DNA of 64,000 nucleotides from Schistocerca nitens (Eukaryota; Arthropoda; Insecta; Orthoptera; Acrididae). Every line of letters begins with the position of its first letter. Positions within the stretch are counted from its first letter, which is position 1. The DNA lies in assembly GCF_023898315.1 (NCBI RefSeq), contig NC_064625.1:103216269-103280268 (forward strand). Reading direction: 5' to 3'. Of the stretch, positions 11,532-23,565 are shown in pieces. The notes under the pieces were generated by a model. The model ran no database searches. It saw nothing but the letters and a program-made list of their open reading frames with translations, and had not been told where the DNA came from. A program made the translations under genes and the position numbers.

Positions 11532-12490
11532 TTCAAAGACCAAGTTTTCTTCATCGTTCCTCATTGGGCTTCCGGCTTACGTCCCATGTCCCATTCAATA
11601 ACACCGGCACTCTCATGGCACTGTAGGTCTTCAGTTCGGTCTTAAGTTACGTTCGTGGACGATATTATCTGCTTTATACTGAAATGTGTTAGACCCATTC
11701 ACAATACGTTGGTTTATTTATGGTTTCAAATTAATTCGCCTGTTGAACCATGTACCAAGGTATTTAAGATTTTCCACTTCAGCAAATTCCGATATCCCTG
11801 CCTGTAATGGGATGTCATTAGGGCTTCTGTTTATACCTCCGTGACCTCCGTCTTTTGCGCATTAATCTGGACCCCGATCTTTCTTGGATTTTGTGCTAGG
11901 TTATGTACAGTTTCTGCCGTCTCTTCCTCTGATTCTGCTAGAACTGCGCTGCCGTCTGCATAACCCAATAAATCTGTCCTACCATTAATCTTCACCCCTT
12001 TGCTCCCTTTTTTAATTTCTCGGATTGCTTTCTCTGGGACCAGGTTGAATAATTATAGTGAAATATCACCTTCTCTTACCCGTTCTGATCTGGAATTCGT
12101 TGGTCAACTCCCCTTGGTATTTGACTTTGGCTTTCGTATCTGCTGTGCACGCATTGACCATATTTATTAACGTAATTGGTACACGAAGCTCCCTCAGGAT
12201 ACTGTACATACTTGATCTGTGTATACTGTCACAACCCTTTAAGAAGTCAACGAACGTTACCAGAAACAGCACTTTGCCCAGGTTTGTCTCGTAGTGAAAA
12301 TTCGATTGATGGTCGATCGTCCTTATTGGAAGCCTGCCTGGTAATGTCCTAAAACATAATTTCAAAATGGTAAAAGTTTCTCAGGTATTATTAAACACAC
12401 AACTTCATTAGCTACAGTTATGAGAGAAATGGCTCTATACTTCGTACAATCTCTTACTGTTCTTTTGATGCAGTGGGATGATGGCAGCTG

Positions 12491-13476
12491 ATTTCCACTC
12501 CTCTGGGATTTCCACTCCTCTGGGATTTCCACTCCTCTGGGATTTCCACTCCTCTGGGATTTCCACTCCTCTGGGATTTCCACTCCTCTGGGATTTCCAC
12601 TCCTCTGGGATTTCCACTCCTCTGGGATTTCCACTCCTCTGGGATTTCCACTCCTCTGGGATTTCCACTCCTCTGGGATTTCCACTCCTCTGGGATTTCC
12701 ACTCCTCTGGGATTTCCACTCCTCTGGGATTTCCACTCCTCTGGGATTTCCACTCCTCTGGGATTTCCACTCCTCTGGGATTTCCACTCCTCTGGGATTT
12801 CCACTCCTCTGGGATTTCCACTCCTCTGGGATTTCCACTCCTCTGGGATTTCCACTCCTCTGGGATTTCCACTCCTCTGGGATTTCCACTCCTCTGGGAT
12901 TTCCACTCCTCTGGGATTTCCACTCCTCTGGGATTTCCACTCCTCTGGGATTTCCACTCCTCTGGGATTTCCACTCCTCTGGGATTTCCACTCCTCTGGG
13001 ATTTCCACTCCTCTGGGATTTCCACTCCTCTGGGATTTCCACTCCTCTGGGATTTCCACTCCTCTGGGATTTCCACTCCTCTGGGATTTCCACTCCTCTG
13101 GGATTTCCACTCCTCTGGGATTTCCACTCCTCTGGGATTTCCACTCCTCTGGGATTTCCACTCCTCTGGGATTTCCACTCCTCTGGGATTTCCACTCCTC
13201 TGGGATTTCCACTCCTCTGGGATTTCCACTCCTCTGGGATTTCCACTCCTCTGGGATTTCCACTCCTCTGGGATTTCCACTCCTCTGGGATTTCCACTCC
13301 TCTGGGATTTCCACTCCTCTGGGATTTCCACTCCTCTGGGATTTCCACTCCTCTGGGATTTCCACTCCTCTGGGATTTCCACTCCTCTGGGATTTCCACT
13401 CCTCTGGGATTTCCACTCCTCTGGGATTTCCACTCCTCTGGGATTTCCACTCCTCTGGGATTTCCACTCCTCTGGG
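12491..13476. repeat. Minisatellite, 17 bp x 58, born inside a LINE RT gene
   Basis: The unit atttccactcctctggg is repeated exactly 58 times (986 bp) with no variant unit seen. On the minus strand the flanking unique sequence reads ...PEEWKSAAIIPLHQK, the LINE RT fingers region. The unit is therefore the codons for IPEEWK amplified in place. Because 17 is not a multiple of three, all three minus frames and one plus frame stay open, giving spurious 330-360-codon frames. Perfect homogeneity implies very recent expansion or homogenisation. Confidence 0.97.
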
Positions 13477-14340
13477 ATTTCTTATGAGATTGTATAGCTC
13501 TTTCTGAAGAGTTCCTTCTCCTGCCTTAAACATCTCTGCCGTTACCGTATCTTTTTCCTGGCACCTTATTATAGTTCCGTTTCCTCATTGCTCTTTCTCC
13601 ATCTTGAGTTATGTTTGTGGTTTCTCCTTGAACCTTTGTATTGTTCTCATGTGGAAAGGCACTCCATGTATCTTCAGCATTTAATAACTGTCCAAAATAT
13701 TCTCTACACCTATTATGAATTTTTTCTTGTATGTTAGCATATTTCCATTCTTATCATCAATAACTGAAGTTTCGTTTCTCTGACCATTCCTCGAATGTTT
13801 CAACATCTGTAACATTTTCCTGCTATCTGATACTGTATTTTTCTTTTCGATTTCATCATGTTGTTCATGAACTTTTTTTCTGTTCTCAGAATCCTATTCG
13901 TTTCTCTTCTTATGGTTTTGAGTGCTTCCTGTTTTTCACATTCTGTCCAGGATGTGTACCGCCCTTTCTCTCTTCCTGGCCTTCACAGCTTGTTCACATG
14001 TCTCATTGATCCAATTTTTCTTAGTTAGCTTTCTGTCTCCTAGAATTTCTCCACCTTCTTTAGTTACAAAGTTCCTTATTTTTTTCCCATCGCTTGTTAA
14101 CAGCGTTGTCTGATTATTTCCTGTGTAACTGGATACAAACAATATGCCACAGTTAATTACAAAACGTTTTAATCTCCATTCCTGACTTGTTACTTGCTCA
14201 AACTTCTCGTCTGCTCGCACTTCACAGGTGGTAAACTTCCCATTAAACATTAGTTGTAGGATCAGTGTCGTACGAATTTGGCCATCGACTGTGCTATTTA
14301 TTACAATATCCACAAACTGTTTAGAACCTCGGTTTTTTTT

Positions 14341-14804
14341 TTTCAAGCTGCACACGCCCATTCAGTATTTGCCTCTCTCGTTAATCTCCTGACGTTAGGT
14401 AAATTTCTTTCTGCCATTTCAAATGAAACTTGCTTAATGCTGAAGAGTCAGTCTATCAGAATAAATGGAATTCCTTGTGTAAAGCTACTTCACACTGTGT
14501 GCTCAAAGGGAAACCTGACAATCACATTCCGCTACGATCAGTAGGTGAAATTACAATTCTATACCATTTACTGGATGTCAAATGCCCATCAAAGAACAAC
14601 ATACATCACACACGTCTTTACACAACATCAAAACAACCATAATTAGTTGTTGGAAACAAACATTCTTGAAATAGATGGCCACTGCAAGAACAGTCACAGG
14701 ATAACAGCAGTGACAGCATCAATGACGATATCCTCACTTTCAAATTCACTGCTCCTATTAATCACTCGACTATCTCCATCAGTTAATAACATTCCCCTAC
14801 GATC
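14341..14804. other. Unrecognised stretch between LINE-A and module B1
   Basis: No gene was recognised. It starts next to a T-rich run (14,331-14,343). A phrase at 14,528-14,575 (cgctacgatcagtaggtgaa...) loosely resembles 14,799-14,840 at the start of module B1, so this stretch may hold a diverged piece of module B. The 70-88-codon frames are not convincing. Confidence 0.35.
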
Positions 14805-17031
14805 TTTAGGTAAACTTAGTTATATACCTCATTGCATCAAATCCATCAGAGGTCACCAGTAATGCTTCAGTAATCACCCATTCAATGTGACTAATGAGAA
14901 CTTCTCTTAGACATACACAGCAATGTCCTCTGTCCGTGTGTTACTGAATTAATAAAAAGGTTTCAGATGGCCAATACTTCAGACACATTGCCATATGCCG
15001 TATCTGACCAACAAGACGTGAAGTGTGATGTGACACTCGTAAAGGATGTTGTCATGGGCAAACATTGTAACTTTGCACTCCACATCATTCATAACTGCAG
15101 GCAGATCATTAATACAAATTAGACGAAGATAGACACAAGTCCTTTTTTTACCTAAACACTGTTTCACTGATGTTACTGAACGACTAACCAAATTCATGAC
15201 ATGCAGTACCAGTTACATCTTGCCTATGTGACAGCTTCCTGGATCAACAGAAATGTAATTATTTAAAATGCAGTAAATATTTATGGTACACTGAGAAGAC
15301 AATTCGTGTCAGCATTTACTCAGTAAGAGGTAAGATCTTGCATCCAAAGGTACAACAAGGCAAGAAAAGTGTTTGCCAGAAAGTGCGTGCATGTCTTCAG
15401 GCAGTGCAGTTCAGGATGCACAAAGACTTAATTCATCCAGTGTTTCATAACGAGGGCACTTACCTGCTTCCAACAAACATAATGACAAACCTTTCCTAGA
15501 TGCTTGATGGCAGACATCTAAAACATCATTCGCAAAGTATCAGAAGTTAAAAGAAATTGTAGTGTATAAGACAGCTTAAAATTATTGGAAGTCCAGTAAA
15601 CAGAAACAACAAAGTAGAAACCCACTAGCAAATATTTTTTCTCCTAGTTTATATTTGGCCTTTTCTGTAACATTCGGTGTTTCCCCAAGCTCTGATAAAA
15701 CAGTTTTCATAACCCAGGATTTATCAGTGTATTTAGCATACATTCTTTCCTCTGAATTCCATTATATGCATTTGAAATAAACAAGGTTTAAAACAACAAA
15801 TGTGTTCCATTCCTGCTTTGTGTTCTTTAGCCATTCCATTATCCATGTTCTTTATTCCATGCTGTTGAAACCTTAAAAATACGCAAATAATCGTAATATA
15901 AGACAAGTGATCATGTCGTATTTTTATAGGCTATAGTCAACTACATGATTTGGTATTAATTATTGTAATGTCCACAGTGTTGACTGAACTTCATGTGCAA
16001 CTACACAAGAATGTAATATTACTCCTGTGCTTTTAAGCCTCTCTGTAACAGTGCTTACATTACAAATTCGGGTTATTTATATTATATATTTCTTGTAAAT
16101 TTATTCTTGTGCACACTTATGTGATTCAGTTAAAATAATTTACCTTGCAGTGAAGTTACGCATATAGAAATGTCACAAGCACTCCTAGTATGATATGTAA
16201 TACTGGTAGCCTGTTAATATTCACCTCCCGCCCTTGTATTAATTACATATTACTAATATGACTGATGTATTGTTACATTGTAAAGCACTTCTTGTTATTT
16301 TTCTGTGTTGTCTGGCAATTAAATATGATCATGCATAAGCTTATGGAGGGCCAGTTATTTGATATGAATTGTTTATTGACACACACATTGCCATCTTGTC
16401 ATATTATTATACTTCATAAATAGTAATACATCTACGTTGCATCATATGATATAATTATATCGAACTTACATACGTTAGTGATTAAGCTGCTTATGACATT
16501 GGAGTTTCGTGCCTTTTACACACGTTCGGGTTTATACACTGTTCATTTTATTACGTTGGTATGGCATACATGCATCAAGAGTATGAGCACCCTGTACATG
16601 TCACTTGGATATTTTTTTAATGAAAAATGGGTTTGTTGAATGCAGCTCTGTTAGTTACATGTTAAATTCGTACAAATGTGACTGTTTTTTGCCTTACGAT
16701 ATGTATTATGCACGTTCATGCTCATTGTTTGTATGATGTTTGAACTGTTACCTTTAACACTTCTCATGTGTCACCTGTGTACGTCACAGCCAGCGTTTTA
16801 CTTAAGAATTGGAAAACTACATTCACTGTTTCATACGTTTTATGAAAATCGCTCTTTGTGTATGACGAAATGTGTGAATTCTGATGTGATAGTAATTTTC
16901 TCGAAAATAAAGTCGCTTTAGTAATCTTACTAGATCTCATGTTTCGATGTTTCTTTCGATTTTGTTCTATCGTTTACAAAACCGGTAAATGCCATGAACC
17001 AGTCGTAATAAAAAAACTAACCCACTAGTCT
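14805..17031. repeat. Module B, copy 1
   Basis: It is collinear with 30,666-32,705 and, from about 15,298, with 21,788-23,565. Landmarks are ctcagtaagaggtaagatct near 15,320, aattatatcgaactt near 16,454, and a final ccactagtcttac leading straight into module A copy 2. It is AT-rich with no coding frame. Three patches (15,051-15,092, 15,692-15,727, 15,908-15,935) are inverted relative to other copies. Confidence 0.75.
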
Positions 17032-18215
17032 TACCTGTCTGAGAAAGGAATTATTGGGTTAAGAAGCCATAGTTTTCTCAGTTAAATTTTTTTCATTGCT
17101 GTCTAAATATGACTTAAATACACACACACAAATATGTATTCAAGTTTGTGGAAATTTCGATAATTCTTCATGTTATTTTACTTTCTGATAACTTAAATTA
17201 CTAATGTACCTGTGCAGTTTAAAAGTGGTTAAGAGATTTGAATTTTTATAGATAAGGATGCCATCTCAAAGCACCAAAATTCAATTTGTACTATCAGTCA
17301 TTTGAATTTGCTATCTCTGAAAGGAAATATAAGTATTTCGCATTACCATTTCTGAAGAGCTTACTTTAGTGTTGGTTCTTCCGGGTATTGTAGAAGGTTT
17401 TTTTGCAAATGTTTGTACCAATCACAAGTTAATACAGTTCTGTTGGATGACACAGTGTCGTATTTTGTACTTCCAGTATATATGTAACGATACTGGCAGT
17501 CGCGCACTACAAGACATGGTAGGTCATTGATGTGGATGTTTATTACCCTTCATGTAAAATACATCTAGTATGTCCGTTGCGTGTTCCATAATTCGAAAAT
17601 ATTCAAAATGTTACTCCTCAGTCGTGTGAAATTTTTGCCAGCTAGATGTAAGACATCATTTCTTTCCTGCATATTATACCTTCTGTTAAAGTTTCTTACA
17701 TCAATTGAGTATGATATTGCCCTTGGTGTATCTTTGGCAGAAATCAGAACTGCTAACTATAACCTGACAATGTATGTTGATGGTGCTAGTAGATTGTGGT
17801 TTACACATAATACGTTATTATGAAGTAAAAAGAGAGAATCTTCATAATATTATATTGTCTACATATCTTCACGTTCTTCAATGCTCCTTAGTTGGTATTT
17901 TGTGCAAAGCATGCTATTATGCATATATGGCTTCAAATATGGATTGATAAATTGTGTGCCACATCTTGTGCGACGTTGAGCATATCGTTAATCTATTTTT
18001 AATAATGGCTGATGGTGCAAATTGAAATAGCCTTGTCACAATATTTTTGAGTGCTATAAACAGTACAAAAGTTACCTACTACCCTGATGTTGGTATGCTC
18101 TTTTCGTATATGCTCGATAACAGCATGGTAGTCTAAAATGGCCAATAGCGCACTAAGTAAAAAATTGTATAGCCTACATGGTTTATTTGTATGGAGTATT
18201 TGAAGACTGGTAATC
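17032..18215. repeat. Module A, copy 2 (only the first ~1.2 kb)
   Basis: It starts cctgtctgagaaagg like the other A copies and follows them to the phrase tatttgaagactggtaatca near 18,196, then diverges. It is thus a truncated copy joined to unrelated sequence on its right. The patch 17,247-17,282 shares the inverted orientation of module A3 rather than that of A1 and A4. Confidence 0.75.
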
Positions 18216-19072
18216 ATATGCTACATGTGATTCCACAAACTTAGTAAGTGGTTTTAAATGCAAGCTCAGGTACCATTGAAGGAGGATGTTAGCTAGTCGT
18301 TACATAATGGAAACAACTAAATATTATTTTCTGTCATAGCCAACATACTTTGGGAAGCTCAAATACCACGGCCATTAAATCAGACCAAGTTTCACTTTTG
18401 GAATGGCGACATCGACTTTTTGCCTCTGAAAATTTGAGTGATGCCAGTGAAGAAAAAGATGAGGGCCATCACACAGATGTCAAAGTGATCAAGAGATGAC
18501 ATAGGGTCCTCTTATATGATACCGCAAGATGCAATTCATTGGAAGGAAACTGGTGCAAGAAGGGTAACGGCGGAGAGAGAAAAAGTGAAAGGCAATGGAC
18601 ACACAAAAGGTGCATTCAAAAACAAATGAGGTAGAGGGTGTAAAATTAAAACTGCTGGAAGGATAGTAGTGCCACTGCCCACAGAAGGTTTGGCAGACAT
18701 TGTTAGAGCACTGCACGTCCCATCTCTTCATTTGAATTGCATGGGTGTAAATGCAGTGACAGCACATGTCTTGACTGTCCACTGCACTGTAGAAACTAAA
18801 ATGGAAGCTTCAAACTAAAAGCGTAAACATATAGTTCATTTTCTGACAGCAGAATGAGTGGGGGGGATGTAAGTTTCCCAAAGAATGGGAGAAGTGTACA
18901 GACAGCACTGCACAGCCTTAACAGTTCTGCCCCTCTGTCTGAACTCTGCAACATCGGCTCCCACCAATAACTTCCCAGTCTTGAGCAATGAGGGCACCCC
19001 ACTGCCGAATGATGGCAGCAGCAATGACTTCACACCATAAGCCGAGGGCTCCCAGTCTCCACACCCTGCTCG
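18216..19072. other. Single-copy stretch, function unknown
   Basis: It has no match elsewhere in the window. A short plus-strand frame near 18,360-18,500 reads NTTAIKSDQVSLLEWRHRLF and ends in acidic DASEEKDEGHH, which looks more protein-like than its surroundings. It is only about 45-50 codons long and matches nothing I know. Minus-strand frames near 18,490-19,180 look like chance. Confidence 0.25.
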
Positions 19073-19985
19073 TGCTACACCTCCACTATCCTGCAGATTT
19101 CTGTTGACACATGAACTGTCCTGTAACAAATTTCCACACACTACACTACTCCTGTCATCAGGAAAAGCACTACACCACAATTTCTTTTCAGCTCAGGCGA
19201 GTGTGATGGATCGTAAACAAGTGCATGTGCTTTCTTTCATTCCAGTTACATATGTTTTGCTGATTTTCTGTTTTTAAATAAAACACATTGTGAAAAACTA
19301 ACTGATACAAAAAATATTATGTCTGATACAGATAGTCCCCAAAAAACTATCTGACCATATATAAACAACAGTCCTGCACAGTGGTTTCTGTCTGTAACTG
19401 AAGGCTAACTGCAGGAATTTATTGTACAGCCTTCAACACATTCAACAAATCGAGAAACCATTTCACAAGGGCACGAGAGAAAGGTGTAAGACCTCTGCAG
19501 CACCAAGCAGGCACAACATACTGCTACCCGGAGACTAGTTACTGTCGACCACGTGATGTGCACATACCACCTTTTAGGGTAGTATCAGACTCGTCGGTAT
19601 AGGGCTAATATTCAAGGCGTGTTGACAGAAATGCAAAAAACTGTCACATAGAAAATGTATCTCATGCCTAACTGGCATACCAGAAAAGACAACTGCTCAA
19701 AGAGGTGTCAGACGTGGCAGTAATTTGTACCTGTTGTTTCCAGTATTTATGATGAGAAAGGATAAAGGTAGTCAAACAAGCAGGCAGTTAAGGGAGAGTG
19801 CCAATTTGGACTGAACAACTACCTTTTACTATCAGGAGGATTGTAACAGTGTGATCAGTGTTGCTCGAGGATAAATACAAGGAATACCCCACTGCCCGGC
19901 TGACTAACTCACCTGGCTGATGAAGCAGATTACTCCCTGCACACCTGGGTTGTCAGGCCAGGGCACACCCACGTGGCAGCCCAAA
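19073..19985. repeat. Module G, copy 2
   Basis: It matches 1-905 closely, including the phrase gtgatcagtgttgctcgagg near 19,851. Unlike copies 1 and 3 it does not lead into module A: after ggcagcccaaacc it continues with unrelated sequence (ccagcgatcaatgg). The patch 19,321-19,347 is the reverse complement of 241-267 in copy 1. Confidence 0.8.
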
Positions 19986-20559
19986 CCCCAGCGATCAATG
20001 GAGGCCACTGATAGGCTAGTTGTTTTGGCTCCTGTCAGGAAGATAGCAAGAAACTAGTGTCAGGAGAACCATCAAAGCTTTAAGTTTCGAGATAGGGTGA
20101 AAAAATGTTACACAATAACAGAACCATGACATACCACCTATATTAATGTACAAAGAAAAGAAGTCATTTTGAGAAATTCTCAACCAGTTACTTAAAATTT
20201 TTACACAATGTAACCTTCAGACGCAGGCTATATCCATTAGTACATTTCATACCTAAATATTTAAGATATTAATAGACGATACAATAATAATACAGCAGAG
20301 ATGCTGAGTCACAGGTAGGCACAACGAAAAGACTCCCAAAGGGGTGAGGAGGGGGGGGGGGGAGAGCCATAGAGCCATACCGCACCTGTACTAAGTAGGG
20401 CTTCCATTGGATGCCCATAGAAAGTGCCTCTAGTGTACAACATCGGCATCCTCTGCTGCTGGCTCTGCTGCTGGCTCTGCTGTCCTGGGAAAAAGGCAGA
20501 AAGTCAATTATTCATCCATACAGAGATTTCACTTTTACAGTTAATAATATTGCCTTGGA
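19986..20559. other. Unrecognised stretch with a G run
   Basis: No gene was recognised. A run of 12 G lies at 20,351-20,362. The 138-codon plus frame from 20,411 runs into the antisense of a LINE fragment and is not a gene. Confidence 0.4.
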
Positions 20560-21050
20560 CATTTACAGTGTAGGAATTATCTCCGAATCCTGTTCGTTTC
20601 TATTCTTAAGGTTTTGCCTGCTTCCTGTTGTTCGGCACATTCTGTCCAGGATGTGTACCGCCCTTGCTCTCTTCCTGGCCTCCACAGCTTGTTCACATGT
20701 CTCATTGATACAATTCTTCTTAGTTAGCTTTTTGTCTCCTAGAATTTCTTCACCTGCTTTAGTTACAGAGGTCCTTATTTCTTCCCGTCGCTTGTTAACA
20801 ATTATTTCATCAGCGTTGTCTGATTAATTGCTGTGCAACTGGCTAAAAGCAGTATGCAACAGTTCAGTTACAAAACGTTTTAATATCCATTCCTGATTTC
20901 TTACTTGCTAACATTGCTAGTGTGCTCGCATTTCACAGGTGCTAAACCTCCCATTAAACATTAGTTGCACGATCAGTGTCGTACGAATTTGGCCGTCGAC
21001 AGTGCTATTTATTACAATATCCACAAAAACTGTTTAGAACTTCGGTTTTT
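20560..21050 (-). mobile_element. LINE fragment, second copy of the LINE-A linker region
   Basis: This stretch is a close match to 13,885-14,340, for example the shared phrases cattctgtccaggatgtgta and gatcagtgtcgtacgaattt, so it is a second copy of the same LINE family on the minus strand. It covers only the linker between endonuclease and reverse transcriptase. No RT follows on the left; the sequence diverges near 20,560. Confidence 0.7.
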
Positions 21051-21378
21051 TTCAAGCGGTTACATCAGACGATTAAACAGTAGCAGGCACTAACGTAAAG
21101 CAACCATCTGACATCTGCAACATTTCTCACACAGCATAAATACGTGACATGGACTAAAACCACGCAACGCAAAGGAATAAATGTATTACTCCGGCCATAA
21201 TTTTAAACTTCGATACAAAGATACCTACGACATTCGTCAGAGGTTGCGTTGTTCATAATCTCAAAAGTCTTCCGAGGTAAGATCCTCGCGTATAGTTAGA
21301 CCTTACTCTGCGAGTTTCTTCTTCGCTCTGAAGATTTCGGACCTGCTCCTGTATGACACTGACCTGATACTGATAGGT
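21051..21378. other. Unrecognised stretch
   Basis: It lies between two minus-strand LINE pieces, but no LINE protein is recognisable in it. It may be decayed LINE sequence. Confidence 0.3.
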
Positions 21379-21807
21379 CTAGGTTTCGTGGATCCTGGCT
21401 TCATATAACCCTCTCTGCGGCTTCTGTCCGTCATTTGTCACCTGAAAGCCAAGTTTCTCACTAGCAATATTGATCACTGCGTCATCAGTGTTTACACTGC
21501 TGAATAGTGTCAGGTTATTGAGTCTCTGGTATTGTTCAACTTCGTCTGATTTCTCAATCAGCTTCCTTTCGAGGGACCGTGCCCTTTCTTCACGTTCTTT
21601 TAAAGAATTGCTCAAGGCACGGATCTCTGTCTTAAGGTCGGGACACAGAGGTCTGGGCCGTGTCAGGGGCCACACATGACCAGGGCACATCTGTGTCGGT
21701 GTTCTTCCTTGTAGTGACTCGGACGTGGTGGTCTGTGTTTCTGTTTGTGAAAGCTGTAAAACGTGTTCACTAATTTTCGTAATAGTGAACACAATTGCTG
21801 TCGGCAT
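21379..21807 (-). mobile_element. LINE ORF1-like fragment (coiled coil plus RRM-like start)
   Basis: The 142-codon frame contains a heptad-rich stretch LKTEIRALSNSLKEREERAR continuing to KLIEKSDEVEQYQR, followed by NNLTLFSSVNTDDAVINIAS. That order, a coiled coil ending in a short basic/aromatic turn and then a small alpha/beta domain, is typical of the nucleic-acid chaperone ORF1 of many arthropod LINEs. The N-terminal ~50 residues overlap the start of module B2 and are probably not part of it. The C-terminal half of ORF1 is missing. It may belong to the same insertion as the LINE fragment at 20,560-21,050, but that is not shown. Confidence 0.55.
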
Positions 21808-23565
21808 TTACTCTGTAAGAGGTAAGATCTTACATCAAAAGGTACAACAAGATAAGCAAAGTATTACTAGAAAGTGCGTGCATGTCTTCAGCCAGTGCAG
21901 TTCAGGGTGCACAAGAGACTTCATTCATCCAGTGTTTCATAACGAGGGCACTTACTTGCTTCCAACAAACATAATGACAAATCTTTCCTAGATGCTTGAT
22001 GGCAGACATCTAAAACATCATTTGCAAAGTATCAGAAGTTAAAAGAAACTGCAGTGTATAAAGCAGCTTCAAATTATTGGAAGTCGAGTCAACAGAAACA
22101 ATAATGGAAAGTAGAAACCCACTAGCAAATTTTTTTTTTTCCTCCTAGTTTGAAGGTTATGGAAGAAAGCCAAATAGTGTTCCCTGGGTTTTAATAAATC
22201 CTGGCTTATGAAAACTGTTTTATCAGTGTGAGAATTTAGCACACACTCTTTTCTTTGATTTCCATTATATGCATTAGAAATACACAAGGCTTAGAATAAC
22301 AAATTTGTTGCATTCCTTATGTGTCTTCTTTAACCTTTCCATTATCTATGTTCTTTATTGCATGCTGTGTAAACCTTAAGACCATACAAATAATCGTAAT
22401 ATGATACGACACTTGGTTCTGTCGTATTTTTAATAAGCTATAGTCAAGTACGATACATGCTATTAATAATTGTAATGTCATCAGTGTTACCTGAACATTG
22501 TGCTGCTACACAAGGATGTATTATTACTCTTGCACGTTTGAGCCTCTCTGTAACAGTGCTTATATAATATAAATATCACGAATTTGTAATATATTTCCCT
22601 GTAAATTTATTTGTGTGCACACTTCTATGATTCAGTTTAAAATAGTTTACTTTGCAGTGAATAGTTACGCTTATAGAAGTGTCACAACCACTCTTAGTAT
22701 GATCCGTAATACTGGTTGCCTCTTAATATTCCCCCCCCCCCCCCCCGCCCGTCTTCATTACGTATTGCTAATATGACTGATGTACTGTTACATTATAAAG
22801 CACTTCTTGTTATTTTGCCGCGTTGTCTGGCAATTGAATATGATTATGCATAAGCTTATGGAGGGCTAGTTATTTCATATGAATTGTTTTACACATACAT
22901 TGCCATTTCGTCATATTATTATAATTCATAAATAACATACATAGTAATACATATGTTCCTTGATATAATTATATCGAACTTCAGTACATTAGTAATTAAG
23001 CTGCTTATGACATTGGAGTTTCGTGCCTTTTACGTAAGTTCGGGTTTATATACAGCTTATTTTATTACGTTGGTATAGCATACATACATCAGGAATATGA
23101 GCACCCTGTACATGACACTTGGGTGATTTTTTTAAATGAAAATGCGTTTGTTGAATGCAGCTGTGTTAGTTAGGTGTTAAATTCCTACAAATGTGTGACA
23201 GTGTTTTTACATTGTATTATGTATTATGCACAGTCATGCTCTTTGTTTGCATGATGTTCAATCTGTTACCTTTAACACTTCTCATGTCTCACCTGTGTAC
23301 CTCACAGCCAATGTTCTGCTTAAGAATTCGAAAATTGCATTCACTGTTTCATACGTTTTGATTATGAAAACCGCTCTTCGTGTATGACTATCTGTGTGAA
23401 TTGTGATGTGATCGTAATTTTCTTGGAAATAAAGTCGATTTAGTAATCTTTCAAGATCTCCTGTTTCGATGTTTCTTTCGATATTGTTCTGTTTGACGTT
23501 TATAAAAACGGTAAATGCCAAAAACCAGTCGGAATACAAAAGTAACTCACTACTCTTAACTGTCT
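21788..23565. repeat. Module B, copy 2 (left-truncated)
   Basis: It starts at the equivalent of position 15,298 of copy 1 and runs to the junction with module A copy 3. It contains a run of 16 C at 22,731-22,746 where copies 1 and 3 have a short C-rich motif. Patch 22,153-22,176 is inverted relative to copies 1 and 3. No gene was seen. Confidence 0.75.
22731..22746. repeat. Poly-C run, 16 bp
   Basis: A homopolymer run is followed by gccc. The equivalent positions in the other B copies read cacctcccgcccttg and cacctcccgcccccccttg, so the tract expanded in this copy. Its length may also be affected by sequencing error. Confidence 0.9.

Larger units (their letters stand above)
10255..14340 (-). 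mobile_element. Decayed non-LTR retrotransposon (LINE-A), 5'-truncated
   Basis: Reading right to left, the pieces follow LINE order. First is a linker between endonuclease and reverse transcriptase at about 14,340-13,530 (phrase NWINETCEQAVKARKRE). Next is the RT fingers region (IPEEWK...PLHQK, then KYRAISLI) at 13,480-12,400, then RT palm (FVDFLKGCDSIHR, ending in a TG-K turn) at 12,365-12,066. The YADD-box equivalent reads YADG near 11,955. The C-terminal tail AREIRLAGHIARRQG...RPRKRWENEL lies at 10,500-10,330. Many stops and frameshifts interrupt it, the final D of the catalytic box is changed, and no intact endonuclease is seen. It also carries a 919-bp insertion and a 986-bp tandem array. 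Clade is uncertain. Confidence 0.75.

Noticed and set aside
12362-13533. Long 332-362-codon frames with repeated PEEWKSQRSGNPRGV-type peptide
   Set aside because: They are produced by a 17-bp tandem repeat that stays open in several frames at once. Only the short ends match LINE reverse transcriptase.
18836-19180. 114-codon minus frame rich in Cys and Ser
   Set aside because: It overlaps module G, is not open in the other copy, and has no recognisable domain.
20411-20827. 138-codon plus frame
   Set aside because: Its second half is antisense to a LINE linker fragment that matches 13,885-14,340.
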